NCBI RefSeq assembly: GCF_018446385.1
Contig: NC_056001.1
Coordinates: 8,860,672-8,924,671, forward strand
From: Zingiber officinale
Lineage: Eukaryota > Streptophyta > Magnoliopsida > Zingiberales > Zingiberaceae
Direction: 5' to 3'
Length of the DNA stretch: 64,000 nucleotides
A program made the position numbers and the translations under genes. The notes beneath the pieces were generated by a model. The model searched no databases. It saw only the letters and a program-made list of their open reading frames with translations, and was not told the origin of the DNA. Shown piece after piece: positions 44,501-58,900 of the stretch. How positions within the stretch are numbered: the first letter of the stretch is position 1; every line of letters starts with the position of its first letter.

Positions 44501-45965
44501 TGACATTTAAGGTTAGCCATAGATAATATAACAAAACACAGCTTGTTTTGCATTTGGGATTTGACATTTTGTTCTTCATGGCAGACTATGACAACGTTCA
44601 TGGCACCTCCGCCAGCAGCTACTTTTCTTGCATTTCATCCACAAGATAATAATATAATTGCTATAGGAATGGAAGATTCCACTATTCAGATCTATAATGT
44701 TCGAGTTGATGAGGTACTTTTCTATGACAGTTGCATCTGATAGTCACGTAAAGAATTTTGTGACCAACGACAGACTTATTCTTCTGCAGGTCAAGAGCAA
44801 ACTTAGGGGGCACTCTAAGAGAATTACCGGTCTTGCCTTTTCAAGTGTTCTGAATGTGTTGGTATCATCTGGAGCTGATGCTCAGGTTATTCACTGCTCT
44901 CTTACTATAAATAAATAACAGTGCATATAATTTGGCGATTGTGAACTGGTGTTTGATAGTGTTTTAGTACAGCATTAAGGAGTTGGTGTAACATAAGCTT
45001 TCCTCTTCAAATGTAAATGCCCCTTTTTCCCTTGCAGCTTTGTGTGTTTGGAACCGACGGATGGGAAAAGCAGAGAAGTAGATTTCTGCAAATACCTTCT
45101 GGGCGCACTCCAGCAGCGATCTCAGACACGCGTGTTCAGTTCCATCAAGACCAGATACACTTCCTAGCTGTGCATGAAACCCAGATTGCTTTATACGAAA
45201 CAACTAGATTAGAAATTGTGAAGCAGGTATTTGCATTACATTGTGAATATTATCAGTCTTATAACTCAATAATAGTTTACCTTTCTCTTTCAGTGGTCTC
45301 CTCGTGAGGGTTCCACACCCATTTCACATGCAACATTCTCTTGCGACAGTCAGCTAATATATGCTAGCTTCTTAGATGCCACCGTATGTATATTTAATGC
45401 TACCAATCTCACTCTACGATGTCGTATTCTTCCAGCTGCTTATCTTACTGGCAATACCAGGTACACTAAAGAATCTGTGCATATTTTATACTTTCCCATC
45501 TCAGATCAGCAATTAGCATGATGGATATGAGGCTAAGCACAAACCTTTGTCATAACCATTGACAAGTAACTAGATGTTAACCTGCAGTTTTTGCTAGAGT
45601 TCTTCAGCACCATATAAATGTTTGCTAGTTATGTCAATAACTGCCTCATAGGAGATCAATACTTGCTTTCTCAATATCTTCAACTGTCACCTGCCCAGCG
45701 TGTATGTTAGTTGAGATTTACTATAGAGGATTGACATCTATTTCTTTTTTACAGCACTACCGTATATCCACTTGTGGTTGCTGCCCATCCATCAGAGCCA
45801 AATCAATTTGCCTTGGGCATGACAGATGGTGGAGTATATGTATTAGAGCCACTAGAATCAGAAGGTAAATGGGGTGTTAATCCACCTGCAGAGAATGGTT
45901 CAGCAAGTAGTATGTCCACCACACCACCTCCTGGAGCTTCTAATTCAGATCAACCACAGAGGTGA
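38530..45965 (+). CDS. TPL/TPR: TOPLESS/TOPLESS-related co-repressor
   Basis: Nuclear co-repressor that binds EAR motifs (LxLxL) of Aux/IAA, JAZ/NINJA, BZR1 and other repressors and recruits histone deacetylases. Predicted 1135 aa in 25 coding exons: 38530-38609, 38709-38888, 38961-39074, 39165-39323, 40174-40351, 40427-40550, 40628-40743, 40904-41066, 41177-41286, 41451-41520, 41592-41665, 41751-41846, 41923-42018, 42143-42270, 42371-42605, 42689-42853, 42934-43023, 43127-43273, 44128-44238, 44332-44511, 44585-44713, 44790-44885, 45038-45226, 45294-45460, 45755-45965. The sum is an exact multiple of three. The N-terminus MSSLSRELVFLILQFLDEEK is the LisH; CTLH and the CRA region follow (to about residue 210). 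A Pro-rich linker with KHPRTPP precedes two WD40 propellers. A 5' UTR intron is probable (acceptor near 38500). No lesion is seen. Confidence 0.97.
41302..41430 (+). repeat. Duplication of about 70 bp in TOPLESS intron 9
   Basis: ttgatattatgcattgttgtatggttctgtctct recurs with minor changes at an offset of about 71 bases. It lies within a 164-base intron. Confidence 0.75.
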
Positions 45966-46964
45966 CGGAAACAATCACAAGCACAAAATTTAACCCTTTT
46001 CCTCTAACTGAGGTATGCAGCAGCATTCAAGATGATCTACACTTTATAGGGTCTACCGTCCGATTACATCAGACTGATGTTTTATGTCTGCCTTCGTCTG
46101 CAGTGCTGTAATCCTAAAATGAGTCTTAGGGATATAGGTCCTACAAGCAGCCGAGAGATTTCTGCAGTACACTTCCCTTTGTATGTTGGGAAAGAAATAT
46201 TCCATGGCAGAATTGATTATGTTGCTTATGTAACGTGAAGGTTGTCTTTGATATGGACCAAAACCCAGATATCTGATGTGTGCTTGAATTTAATTTCTCC
46301 TAGGTAGGTATTGACTGACGTGAAAATTGTGCTCCCTTCTTTTTGTTGCTCTTGTTTATTGTCTCGTATTCTAAAATTGTAGCAAGAAATGTAATATTTT
46401 TCTTTTTCTTTTTTATTTCTATTGTACCTTCATAATTTCTTGTATTTATGGAGTTTGCTACTTCAATCAAATCATAGAAAACATACAAACACAAGTTAAT
46501 TTTTGATGCAATTTTCCCCTATCAGTTATTATGATACAATCCCTGTTTTTTTCCCCTTTATAATAACAAACTATGCGGCTCCTTGAGACGTTGAAAAACA
46601 TTGTGGCAACATGTTCTTGTTTTTCGTGAGACTGTAGATATATGACGATAAGTCGTTTAGCAGTTCGTGTATCAAAATTTAGGAACAATTAAATATTTCA
46701 AAGCGGCTGATTCAAAACATTAAACCAAGTGTACGAACACGAGGAACAAGCAGTTGCAAGAGGCAGCAGTGGCAGAACACAAACTTAATATCAAAACCAG
46801 CCATCTGACATTAATTCTACCAACACAAACAAGAAGAAAAGCATACTTAATAACCTGAAAGCCAAAGTCGAATCCAGTTGTAAAGAGAAAGCCAACCGAA
46901 CTCCACTACTACTATCTTGTCACAATCAAACAGCCTCCGGCTAAATCTCTCATGATTCATCAAC
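45966..46964. other. Convergent intergenic region (TOPLESS and PABP 3' ends)
   Basis: About 1 kb separates the two stop codons; both 3' UTRs must fall here. 46300-46460 contains T-rich tracts consistent with 3' ends. Short ORFs on the minus strand are not supported. Confidence 0.5.
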
Positions 46965-49900
46965 TCATGAGACAATACTATCATTAAGCGATAATGCTGC
47001 CAGCTGATCGGCAGGCACATTGCCCTGCTGCTGTACGACGCTCCTCAGAACTTCCATTGCCTCTGCAACTTTTGCTCTCAGCGCATCCGGTGATTCCAGA
47101 AGGTGCAGAACCTCTGTTTGGTCCATCTCCAGTAGCATACCGGTAACTTTGGCTGCATGATCGCGTTCAATACTCTCCACAAGTGGATACAGATTCTCAC
47201 CAAGCATCTATACATTAAGATGAGACCATAACTGAGTTTTGAATGTTCAACTGGGATCACAACAGTATACTTGACTATTAGCTAAAGGCCACGATGTAAG
47301 CCCAAGCATCCAGTGAGTCACATGCATGGAAAAAAAAATACTTACCATCCTTTGGTGCTCAGGAGGAGCATTTGCAAGGGCTGAAGCCAATGTTCCAATG
47401 GGACCAGGTTGTGACAAGCCAACATCTCGCATAGGCAAACCTCCAATGTCGTAAGGTGAAAGCATGCCACCAACAACACCAGGCATAGGAACATCAGACA
47501 TGTTGCGACCTGGAGGATAGCGTTGAACACGCCCCCTTGGAAGCATCTGCTAGCTCAATATCAAATGTGAACAAATATCAGTCAAAAGCTAAAGAATTAA
47601 GATGTTAATGTAAAAGCATTAGACATGTCAGAGCAGACATAAAGATGAGAGCACCAGCTAGCTGTGTATCAAGTTTATTTTCATTGTGTGATCAGAGTAT
47701 TGGGCCTCATCAGAAATAAAAAAGATGCAACCATGTGTATTCCTATTCCTCTAGTGGTTATTAGAGATTTCCATGGCATCGAGTAGATTATGAAATTAGC
47801 TTCACTACTTGTGTTAATTATTCCCACAACTATCTATGAATCCTATAATGAGTGACCAATTAGTGAGTCTATAACTGCTTAATTATATGACTTCCAGAGC
47901 AAATCATATTCCGTCACAGGCAGCACAGTACCAAAACTACTTTTCCATGAAATATTTCACTTTTATTGAAAAATTTCAAGTTGTTGCAACTCTTAGAATT
48001 TAAACTCAAATGCCTTTGGATTAACCACTGACCTGTTGCTGCATTAGAGGTATTGGTTGCTGGCTTTGTTGCACCGGTCCAGCTCCAGTACGTCTGCCAC
48101 CTGGACGATGCATCTGCTGACCTTGTTGGACAAGGGGCACAAAGAAATTTGGCATATGTGCTCCTGCAGGACGCATTCCAGGTATAAGTTGTTGCTGGAA
48201 ACCAAACCCTGGCTGCGAATGAAACCATCATATGTAAGCACTTACATTAATCAAATGCAAATGTCCTATACTGCAAGTTCGTATGGCAAAAATGGCATAC
48301 GGAGGCAATAATATGATTTGGCCATTACAGTAATAATATAGTAGATATCTGCAACCAACATAAAGTTGAGTTTAAATATAACCAATAAGAAGTGTACATC
48401 TACAGCCCATTAAGGACTTATATCATCAAAATCATAAATATATTCATAGAAAAACATTATTAACTGTCAGCGCATGAAAATTAAAATGAAAAAAAAATGC
48501 AAATGAGAGACAACAGTATGATTAATTATTATCATAATACAGTGCATAACTACAAATAAGACAAAATTAAGTTTACATCAATGGTACATCTGCAGTCCTT
48601 TACCATCCTAGAACAAAAGACAAATTACTTGCCCATCAAGCGTACACCAAAAACATAGACAATTATGGAATTGTATTATGGTCCACCGAGCACGCATAAA
48701 ATGATCAGACCAGAGTTTGAAACTTTGAATAAAGATAAATATAAATTAGGAGTGTCAAAAATAAACCCGACCCGACAATCCGAGTCGACCCGAAAAAAAA
48801 TCAAATTTTCGGGTCGGAGGATTTTCAGATTGGAGATTTCGGGTCAAGTTCGGATGGACATGGATTTAGGTTTTATTGGATTTTTTAAGGTTAAATCAAA
48901 TTTTATTTTGAAAATTAAGAAGGTTTTATGTATATCAATATCAATGTTAGTATGATAATGATAGAAAAAAAAAGTCATTTTTAATCAGGTTATTCGGGTC
49001 AGGTTCGGGTTGATCAAATTCGGGTTTAAGGGTTTTGGGTTGTATTTGGATTCAAGTTTGAGTTGGGAAATTTTATAAATTTTTTTTTAACCCAACCCAC
49101 CTAAGTTGATACCCCTAATATAAATTGAGCATCCCCACATATAACATCATAATAGATAATGATGGTAGCCCCCACGAGCTGGTGCGGTTGATTCATGCAA
49201 AGGTGTTACTACCAATCGGTCTGGGGTTGATTCCCAGTGGTACGGAATGTCCTGCTAGTTACCTCAACTTCTTGCGTGTGTTACTGTTGTTGGATGAAGC
49301 CCCCTGTGATTTACCTTCCTTCCATCTTGACGGGGCTAACAAGGTAACAATTTTATCTTTTGCTGCTAATAATAGATAATGATTGTGCCCCCAGGTTGGC
49401 GCAGTTGGCACCTGCATGGGTGTTTACTCCAATAGATCTTGGAATAAATTCTTAGCGAGTCCAAAAATGCCTCGTTGAGTGTTTGACCTCCTCTATGTAA
49501 AGAGTCATTGCACAAGGATAAAATGTCCCCCATGATTTACCTGCTTGTATCTTGTCATAGGATCGATGATACTAGCTGTTTTGGGTGAGCGATACCACAT
49601 TTTATTCCATTAATAGATAATGATGGTAGCCCCCATGGGTTGACACAGTTGGTATCTGCATGAATATTTACTCCAATAAGTCTTGAGGTTAATTTCTAGC
49701 GGATGCAAATGTCTTGTTGAATGTCTGACCTCCTCCATACAAAGAGTTGCTGTGCTAGGGTAAAATATCCTGTCATTTACCTACTTATATCTTGTCGTGG
49801 TGCCGAAGATACACGACGCTTGGGGTGAGAGATATCATATTTTTGCTTCAATAATAGATAATGATGGTATTTTTACCAATTACTCAAATGTGAAAAGAGA

Positions 49901-52900
49901 TGCATCTAAATCTTGAATATAACTGATACGGAAGAATGAAAAGTCAAAAAAAAATTGAAATAGACAAAAGATATAACCTGAGGTGGCATAAGGGCAGGAG
50001 GTGCTTGACCATAAAATATTTGTTGCCCAAGACCAGGAGCACCAGGAGGGTACATGGGAACACGTGGGCCAACATTAGGAGTCATTGGTACAGGTCGTAC
50101 TTGTGAAAACTGTGCCTGTAAATTAGACAATGTAAAGCATGCAAGTCCACTTCAAGACAAAAAAAAAGAAAGTGGGCAACCGCGAGCATGTTGCTCGAAG
50201 AGCATGGAATTTAGCAAAAATTGAAAAGGTTAGATAAATACATGGGAAAAAAATACATAAAAGTGTCAGGATGGATACCAACTCCAGGAAACATAATAAG
50301 CTTGAAAAATAAATGCAAGCAATCATTGTTTAATGCATATAACTAAAATTATAAAATATAGTTTTTTTCAACTAGTAATTTGCATCTAATAAGGATGATA
50401 CAGAAATTCAAATAATTAATTCTAATAATTTTAGTTTCAATCTACATAAAGCCTAAAAACAACCAATGAGGCTATGGTGGTCATGGTAGATTTGAAGGTG
50501 TCAATATAAACACAATGATGACACTCGACCAAATTTTGTAGCCTTTTTTACATTCTCGGAAATTATCTTCTTTCATATGAAACAGTATACATGTCAATTC
50601 AAGTTGAGACATTTGTCAAAAACTGCAGCAACACGTGAACCATGTAGATGCCTTCATAAACTTGTTTATTAGCATTGACAATAGTTCATATGGTTCATAA
50701 TACCTGCAACCTAGCTCTTCTGTCTTCTTTACGTTGTGCCAGTGCAACATACAGTGGCTTCCCACAGACCATCTTTCCATTCATATCTGCAAGCTGTATA
50801 AAAAACAAAGCAAGCAAATGTGATCACTTCACTGTCATTCATATTTGATAGACATTGAGATTGAGATAGAGAAAGAGAAAATCATCAAGATCTTACTGCT
50901 CGAGACGCTTCTTCTGGAGTTAAGAAAGCCACAAACCCAGAACCTTTACTTGCTCCATTTGGTTCCCGCATAACCTATAACTCAACGATATATCAAATAT
51001 GTCAATGAGAAGGTTCTTACACCTTAATAGGCATAAATTTCTCATCAGACAACATGCAATACCTTGTAAGAAGTTATGGTACCAAAATCAGAAAATAAAT
51101 CTCTCAGCTTGTCATCTCCAATGCTATCATCTAAGTTCTTTAGATATAAGTTAAGTCCTTGGTATTTGTCCACTGCATCTTTTGCACTCTGGTCAAACTT
51201 TTCCTTTAGTTCTAGTTCCCTTTCATATTTCTTCAGTGCCTTTCCAACATACCACTCTTTTTCATCAAATTTCTGCCCATTGAGTTTTTGAACTGCTTGA
51301 GCAGCAGCATCTGAATCCTCAAAATTAACAAAGCCAAAGCACTTTGATTTTCCATCCCCGTCTGTCATAACGACAGCGCTAGTAATTTTCCCATACTTTC
51401 TGAAGATTGTTTCAAGATCTTCCTTTGTAGTTGATTCAGAGAGGTTTTTGACATAAACATTAGAAAATTTTGCCTTGTCTGAAGAGTTCTCTCTTTCCTG
51501 CTTGCGAAGGAAGGGTCCAACAAAAACTGGTTTATCGTTCACAAGCATGCCATTTAACTTATTAATTGCTGCTTGTGCTGCGTCATCTTGTTCAAATTGT
51601 ACGAAGCCATATCCTTTCGACTGACCAGATGCATCTATTGCAACCTTGCACGAAAGAATAGTACCGAACGTTGAAAAGATTTCATGTAGTGCTTTGTTGC
51701 CTATTGTTTTATCTAGATTCTGAAAAGTAAAAAAATAACACACTAAATGTAGAGCAAAATAAATGTATGGGAAAGTGCATAAAAATAAAATCGAAAAAAA
51801 GTCACATTACCTTTATAAATATATTTGCTGCCCCACTTCGGCGGATGCTAGGGTCACGATTAGAATACATAATGCGAATAGGCTTATTGTTAAGAAGGGT
51901 AAAGTTCAGCACTTCCAACGCTGATGCAGCTGCCAATCAAAATCAAGATAAGATCCAGATCAAAACAATTCATTTGTATTGAACTTTTATCTACACAATG
52001 ATGCAACACTTACATTCTGTGAATGAAAAATTCAAATGTCAATCAAACCAAGATCAAAATATATGATTTTTTTTTAAAAAATAACCATACAAAGTGGTGG
52101 GAAAAAACAATGCAATGTTGGCTCCTAGAGGTTTCCATATACCAACATAAGATCATTGTAAAATTTGCAGTTGAGAATTCAAGCTATAGAAGCCGTCAAC
52201 TAGAAAAAATATATGTTGATAACATTGAATATCAATATTAAAAGGGAATTGATGAAAAAAATTTAAATAAAAAAATCAGCACCAGAAAGTGTAAAATTAT
52301 TATGAGTTATCGACATGTTTTTTGTGAATAAACCCACTACAAAGATACTCGTTGTGTTTTATTTAGATTTCTGCAAACCCAAAGTGATGATCAGATGGTT
52401 ATTATTGTTGGGACTTTGACGTCTGCTAGAGAGGGGTGAATAGCGTCTCATCCAAAACGTCGTTTCCTACAATGGTTAATATGCAACGGAAATACAAACA
52501 TATAAGTAGAAAGCTAATCTAAATACAAGACAAGAAATGCAAACCAAGCTACACGATCATTTAATGTGATTCGAAGATCAGGGCTCCTACTCTACGGTTG
52601 TCCGTAAGGTGGACGATCCCGATCCATCGGTGGATGACTCCCCAGCAAACTCCGGCTAGCTCACGTAGCTCCTTGTGGGTGGAGAAAACTCACCACAACT
52701 CTCACAAGAACACTTGAAACGCTAGGGCACAGGTAGACTACTAATAGGGGTTAACCATCTCTATTTCGTCAACCTCAACCAAGCTCCCAAGACTTGGTTA
52801 TATAGGCCACGGGTTGAAAAATCTCGCCTACTAGTCGACTGTCAAAATCATCAGTCGACTGCCCTCTTGTGGAAATTCAACCGTTACATCCCAACGGCTC

Positions 52901-55900
52901 AATACCAGTCGATTGCTCCACACTGGCCGAGCGAACAGAAACACTATGTTTGCTCCAAGTCGACTGCCCAGTTGACTGATGAAACCACCAGTCGATTGCT
53001 ACAGTGCTACAGTAAACTCCTAATTTTAGGATTTTACCCTCGAGTACATTCACTCAGCACTCGTCCTCGCCTGACCAACCTAGACCTAGTCTTCTAACCT
53101 CCTCCATCAGCCTTGCGTCCCTCAGATGCCTCCCCATCCTTTACGTCTTGCCTTCTGGAGCTTCCATCGGCCTTGTCATTGTTGTCGGGTCTTCCTTTGC
53201 CAAGAGGTCGCACCTTCGGGATTTCGTTCATTGCCAAGTCACACTTGGACTTACGTTGCCAACACTACATGCTTGGACTTACACCGCCAAGACTTATCCT
53301 TGGACTTTCCTCCTTTGCCAAAATTACACTTGGACTTTCCTTATTGTACTCGTATCCTGCATACTCACAATGCATATCAAATACAACAATAAACCTAACT
53401 TAAACCTTTGCCCAAACATCAAAACTTAGGGTACCCAGATTGCTCCAACAATCTCCCCCTTTTTTATCTTTGGCAACCCGTTTAAGTTAGGGAAACAATA
53501 ATAATGTAAATAAATATGCAATCTACACATGCATAAATCATGGAACCTAATCCTAGGCACCCCCTTCACATAAGCTCCCCCACAAAAGGCAAACTTCTCC
53601 CCCTTTGCTAATTAATGAGCAATCGCTCCCCCTTCTTCTAAGCTCTCCCTTGAGTTAGAATTTCTTGCAAAGGTATGTAGGTTTCTCACTTGAACCTAAA
53701 CTTCTCCCCCTTTGTCATATATCAAAAAGAGCTCCAACAATATCCCAATTATTGAACTCTTCGACCTCTAATGACCATAACCATCATGTATTAATCCCCA
53801 TAAGATTACATACATGTTCCCCACTCTTTTGGTCATTTTCTAATGCTGGAAAACATTTTCAGACCGTATCAGTCGACTGCCATAAGTCCCAGTCAATTGT
53901 CATCGTCAAAATGAGCTTACAAAGACATTCTGTGCTCGTGAACAATATTACCAATCGACTGGTATACTATTTCAGCAAAAATCAATATTTTCTGACCAAC
54001 TTCAGAAACACACCAGAAATTCTACAAACCTCCAAAAATTCTCAAATTTTGTGGAGAGATCTATTTTATCCATGTCTACTTGGAAAAAATATATATAAAA
54101 ATATATTTATCACAGATCCCAAGATTGACACAAAATTCAAAACTAGCTAAATGATTCAATTGAACCTTGATCTAAAGTCCTAATTTTGACTTTCTCTTGA
54201 TGTATCTACCCATACTAAACTATAATGCATCCCTAGCATTAGTTTATATGACATATATACATCCAAAACTAATTTTCATGCAATATGAAACATTTTTCAT
54301 ATTTTCATGCATGATACTCAACCCAATTGTGTCAATTTCTTAGATTTGAGACTCAAATCTGCCTCTAAACCACTTTGGCACATTTGATGACCCATTTTGA
54401 GTCCTAAGCATGATCCACTTGAGATTCATTTACCATATATCCCAAAGACTCTTTGAGCTCCCCCTAGAGCTCTTAGTCTTAGCCACCTCTCTAGGTGACT
54501 CATCCACTATGGCTAGGCCACTTCGATGCACCTCGGGTGACACTTGGCCTACAAAATTCACTTTCTTACCCTTGGACACCTTGTCATTGGTTAATTTCTT
54601 CTTGTCCTTGACCTTGGACACCTCATCCTTGCCATAATTATATGTCACCCTAGCATATTCCTTTTTATTGGCCTTGGATGACTTTCCCTTGTCCTTGGTC
54701 ACTCCTCCCTTACCAATGCCATGTGTCACCTTAGCACTTGACCTCCTTTTGGTCTTGGAGGGACCCAATTTGACATTTTTGGATCTTTGACCACCCAAAT
54801 ACATGTCAAGTCCTTTAGGTTCAATAATGAACCTCTCTAGGACTTTCTCCATTTCCTCAAGCTTTGCCTTCAAGGCTTGATTTTCCAATTCTAGGGTTTT
54901 AACCCTAGAATCAACATGTCCATCATGGACATTCCTAGACCTACCCACCTTCCTAGGCATATGTCTCCCTTTCTTGGGATTAATGCTTAGGTTTTCACCC
55001 ACTTTCCTTCCCTTAAGCAAAATGATTTTACTCTTATTAGGTCTACCCTTACTAGATTTAACATGAACAGATCTCCTAGGGTATCACCTACATTAACCCT
55101 ATTCCTATCATTATATCTAAATCCATGATTATGCTTGGGTAAATAATGAAAATTATTTCTAGCATGCATGGAAGAATTTAAATTTGAACTTGAATTCAAA
55201 TTAGGGTTTACCTCCCTTACCCTTGAAGCTCTCTTCTTCTCCCACTTCTTCAAGTGCGCCAATTTCTTGAGTTCTCCTCTCCTTGGGCACTTTGTGTGGT
55301 AGTGACCAAACTCACCACACTTGAAGCATCTAATATGCTTCTTCTCCTTCTTCCTACAACTCACATTAGTTTCTAAATTAACTTTAGTGAGTTTAGAGTT
55401 TACCTCCTTTACTTTCTTGAGCGAAGAACACCTACTCTTGTAGTGTCCCATCTTACCACACTCAAAGCATTTGATGTGGCTCTTCTCGCTCTTCTTGGTA
55501 GTTGAGGTGGAGGGTTGAGCTTCCAAGATCTCCTCTTCCTTGGATTTCTCTTCTTCCTCTTCACTTGAAGATGTGGATGATTCCACTTCTTCTTCCCTTG
55601 AAGATGTGGATGATACTTCCTCCTCTTCCTTCTCCTCGGATGTTGAACCCGTGTCAACATCTGATTGGTCCTTCTCCTCTTGGACCAATGAGCCCTTCTC
55701 CTTGGGCTCCTCCACTACTTAGAGTTTTGTAGGATCCTCATGAAATGCAATTACCTTTTTCCAAAGGTCGCTTGCGTTCTTGTATTTACCTACATTCAAT
55801 ACCAAATTAAGAGGTAATAAATTAATCAAAATTCTAGTTACCTCCTTGTCTGCCTCTAATGGCTCCTTTTGCTCCTCGGTCCAATACCGAGGCCAGAGGC

Positions 55901-58900
55901 ACTTTCCCTTCTTGTCCGTTGGAGCTTCAAACGGTTCCTCCAACACAATCCATTTGGAACCAAGTCTCCAACCGCTTCCTCCAATACTCGAAATCATCTC
56001 GATCGTATGGAGGTGGGATTCGGATATCCCATCCTAGAAGTCCTTCGGACTCCATCTTTCTCTAACGTTTTGCTCCCTCGGCGATTAGTCCATAGAAGAG
56101 CGACCCACTCTAATACCAATTATAGGATCGAAAAAGAATTTTAGATATCTCCACAATGATATGATATTGTCCACTTTGGGCCTAAACCCTCATGGTTTTG
56201 CTCTTGGGTTCTACCCAAAAGACCTCGTGCCAATGGAGATATCTTTCTTTTATAAACTCATGATCTTTCCCATGTGTTTTCAGTGGGACTATGTTTGCAA
56301 CCTTGCAACCCCAACAATCCCCCCACTCAAACAAAGGACCAAAGGTTTCCCATGTCCGATCCTCGACCCACCAAGTTTTCTTGCCCTCGGTCCACCCGAC
56401 CTACTAGGACTTCTTTGTCTAGCCACATCTAGGACTTCCTGTCTGGTGTTTGATCCTCTTGATCCGAACATAGGAGCCCTCACTTTTTTTGTTCGAGGTC
56501 AATACTGTACCCACATGGCTCAATCAAACCATAGCTCTTGTGCACAGTCAGCGGTTAAACCTTCTGGTAGTCCAGGCTCTGATACCACTTGTTGCGACCT
56601 TGACATCCGCTAGAGGAGGGTGAATAGTGTCTCATCCAAAACGTCGCTTCCTACAATGATTAGTGTGCAGCGGAAATACAAACAAACAAGTAGAAAGTTA
56701 ATCTAAATACAAGACAAGAAATGTAAATCAAGCTACACGATCATTTAACGTGGTTCGAAGATCAGGGCTCCTACTCCACGACTGTCCGTAAGGTGGACGA
56801 TCCCGATCCGTCGGTGGATGACTTCCCGGCAAACTCGACTAGCTCACGTAGCTCTTTGTGGGTGGAGAAAACTCACCACAACTCTCACAAGAACACTTGA
56901 AACGCTAGGGCACAGATAGACTACTAATAGGGGTTAACCACCTCTATTTCGTCAACCTCAACCAAGCTTCCAAGGCTTATAGCCACGGGTTGGAAAATTC
57001 CGCCTACCAATCGACTATCAAAACCATCAGTCGACTACCCTCTTGTGGAAGTTCTACTGTTACATCCCAACGGCTCGATACTAGTCGACTGGTAAAAGTA
57101 CCAGTCGACTGCTCCACACTGGCCGAGCGAACAGAAACATTCTGTTCGCTCCCAGTCGACTGCCCAGTCGACTACACCAGTCGACTGATGAAACCACCAG
57201 TCGACTACTACAGTACTACTACAGTAACGCTACAGTAAAACCCTAATTTTAGGCTTTTACCCTCGAATACATTCATTAAGCACTCGTCCTCGCCTGACCA
57301 ACCTAGACCTAGCCTTCTAACCTCCTCCATCAGCCTTGCGTCCCTCGGATGCCTCCCCATCCTTCACATCTTACCTTTTGGAGCTTCCATCGGCCTTGTC
57401 ATTGTTGTCGGGTCTTCCTTTGCCAAGAGGTCGCACCTCCGGGACTTCGTTCATTGCCAAGTCACACTTGGACTTGCATTGCCAAGACTACATGCTTGGA
57501 CTTACACTGCCAAGACTCATCCTTGGACTTTCCTTCTTTGCCAAGATCACACTTAGACTTTCCTTGTTGTACTTGTATCCTGCACACTCACAATGCATAT
57601 CAAATATAACAATAAACCTACCTTAAACCTTTGCCCAAACATCAAAACTTAAGGTACCCAGATTGCTCCAACAATTATTGACTTATTGTTCCTTATGCCA
57701 CAGAAGCAAGGCACCACTTTTGATAAAAAAATAACAAGATAAAGACAATGAGATAATTAAAGTTGATACAGTTGGTAAGAACCCAATTGAGTATCATAAC
57801 CCCATAATGCATCAAGAGATTCATATATAAACACGTTTCCATGATATTAGTAGCAACTGAATTATATTTAATCTATTCTGTTATACCAGAATAGATAATA
57901 TTTTCCAATTTGTGAATATATTTTTTACTCAGAAGAAAGTGAAAAGAAAAAAATCTTAGTTATCGATATTGTGATATCTAAGGTGATCTGGTGAAAGAAT
58001 TTGGTTTGTTGTCTATCATTGAAACAATTTTTGCCTCCCACTCATCATGCAAGTAGTAAACTAGTTACAAGGTACCGAAAAAATATCCAATTGCCATGTG
58101 TTCAATTGGTTTAAAATTCAACATTGGTTGATATGTTTACAATCAAGACTCTCCGTTTCAAGGCATTATTGTGCAATTATTTGGGTAATTGTTAACGGCA
58201 TATAATGTCCTAGTGGAGGAAAGGCAATTTGGTGTCTATTAAGAATAAAGACACATGGAATTGTGTTCAAAATATAGAGGGATTAAAATGAATCATATAA
58301 TGAAATGTTGGATACCATAACTGGCAAGTTTGGCTATTTAATCTAAGATTTCTTTATGTACCTCAAAACCTATTTACAGAATTCCAGCCAGTCAGAATAG
58401 TTATTAATCCAACAACATACAGGGCAGAGTAACAATAGGCAGCTAGTTTGTCAGGCAGAGCACCTGTCGCTAGGAAGTTTGTTTGGATACATGTTCATAC
58501 CAGTACACATCATTGTTCACCAATTTGTAACCTGTTATTTTATTGGTTAGCTCCTTTACAGTCTCATAGGGAAGATAAGATTTGGCTACATTAATAATGT
58601 AACACATCTCCCATATAAAAACATGTTTTAAAGTTTTTTTTTTCTCCTAACACATTACTCTACCAAAACAATTTAGATTTCAGTAAATAGTTGCCATTCA
58701 TATTCCCTTCTGTTCTCACTTCGTGTACAGTAAGAAGAGTCAAATATGATCACGGTACATGATCGACCTTCAATGAATTAAAGAATGATAACATTATCAG
58801 TAGAACTAAGAGGAATAGACATTAGCTTGAATGTAACATAAAAGCGCATCAAGTATTCCCTTAAAACAAATAATCTAGCAAAGACGTAAGTAAAGCCATG

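Larger units (their letters stand above)
52406..57673 (-). mobile_element. Complete gag-only LTR retrotransposon, family B, in PABP intron 1
   Basis: 5268 bp, flanked by a perfect 5-bp TSD ATTAT (52401-52405 and 57674-57678). It is in the same orientation as PABP. It has a 3' LTR 52406-53450 (1045 bp), a polypurine tract 53451-53468, degenerate gag 54430-56055, a primer-binding site 56575-56588 and a 5' LTR 56590-57673 (1084 bp). No pol domain occurs in about 3.1 kb of internal DNA. It is a TR-GAG-type, non-autonomous element. The two LTRs differ at many positions, so the insertion is not very recent. Confidence 0.93.

Noticed and set aside
52867-53429. Plus-strand ORFs in the family B LTRs (also 56990-57626)
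   Set aside because: They appear in both LTRs at the same place because they follow the repeat; they are antisense to the element and have no domain.
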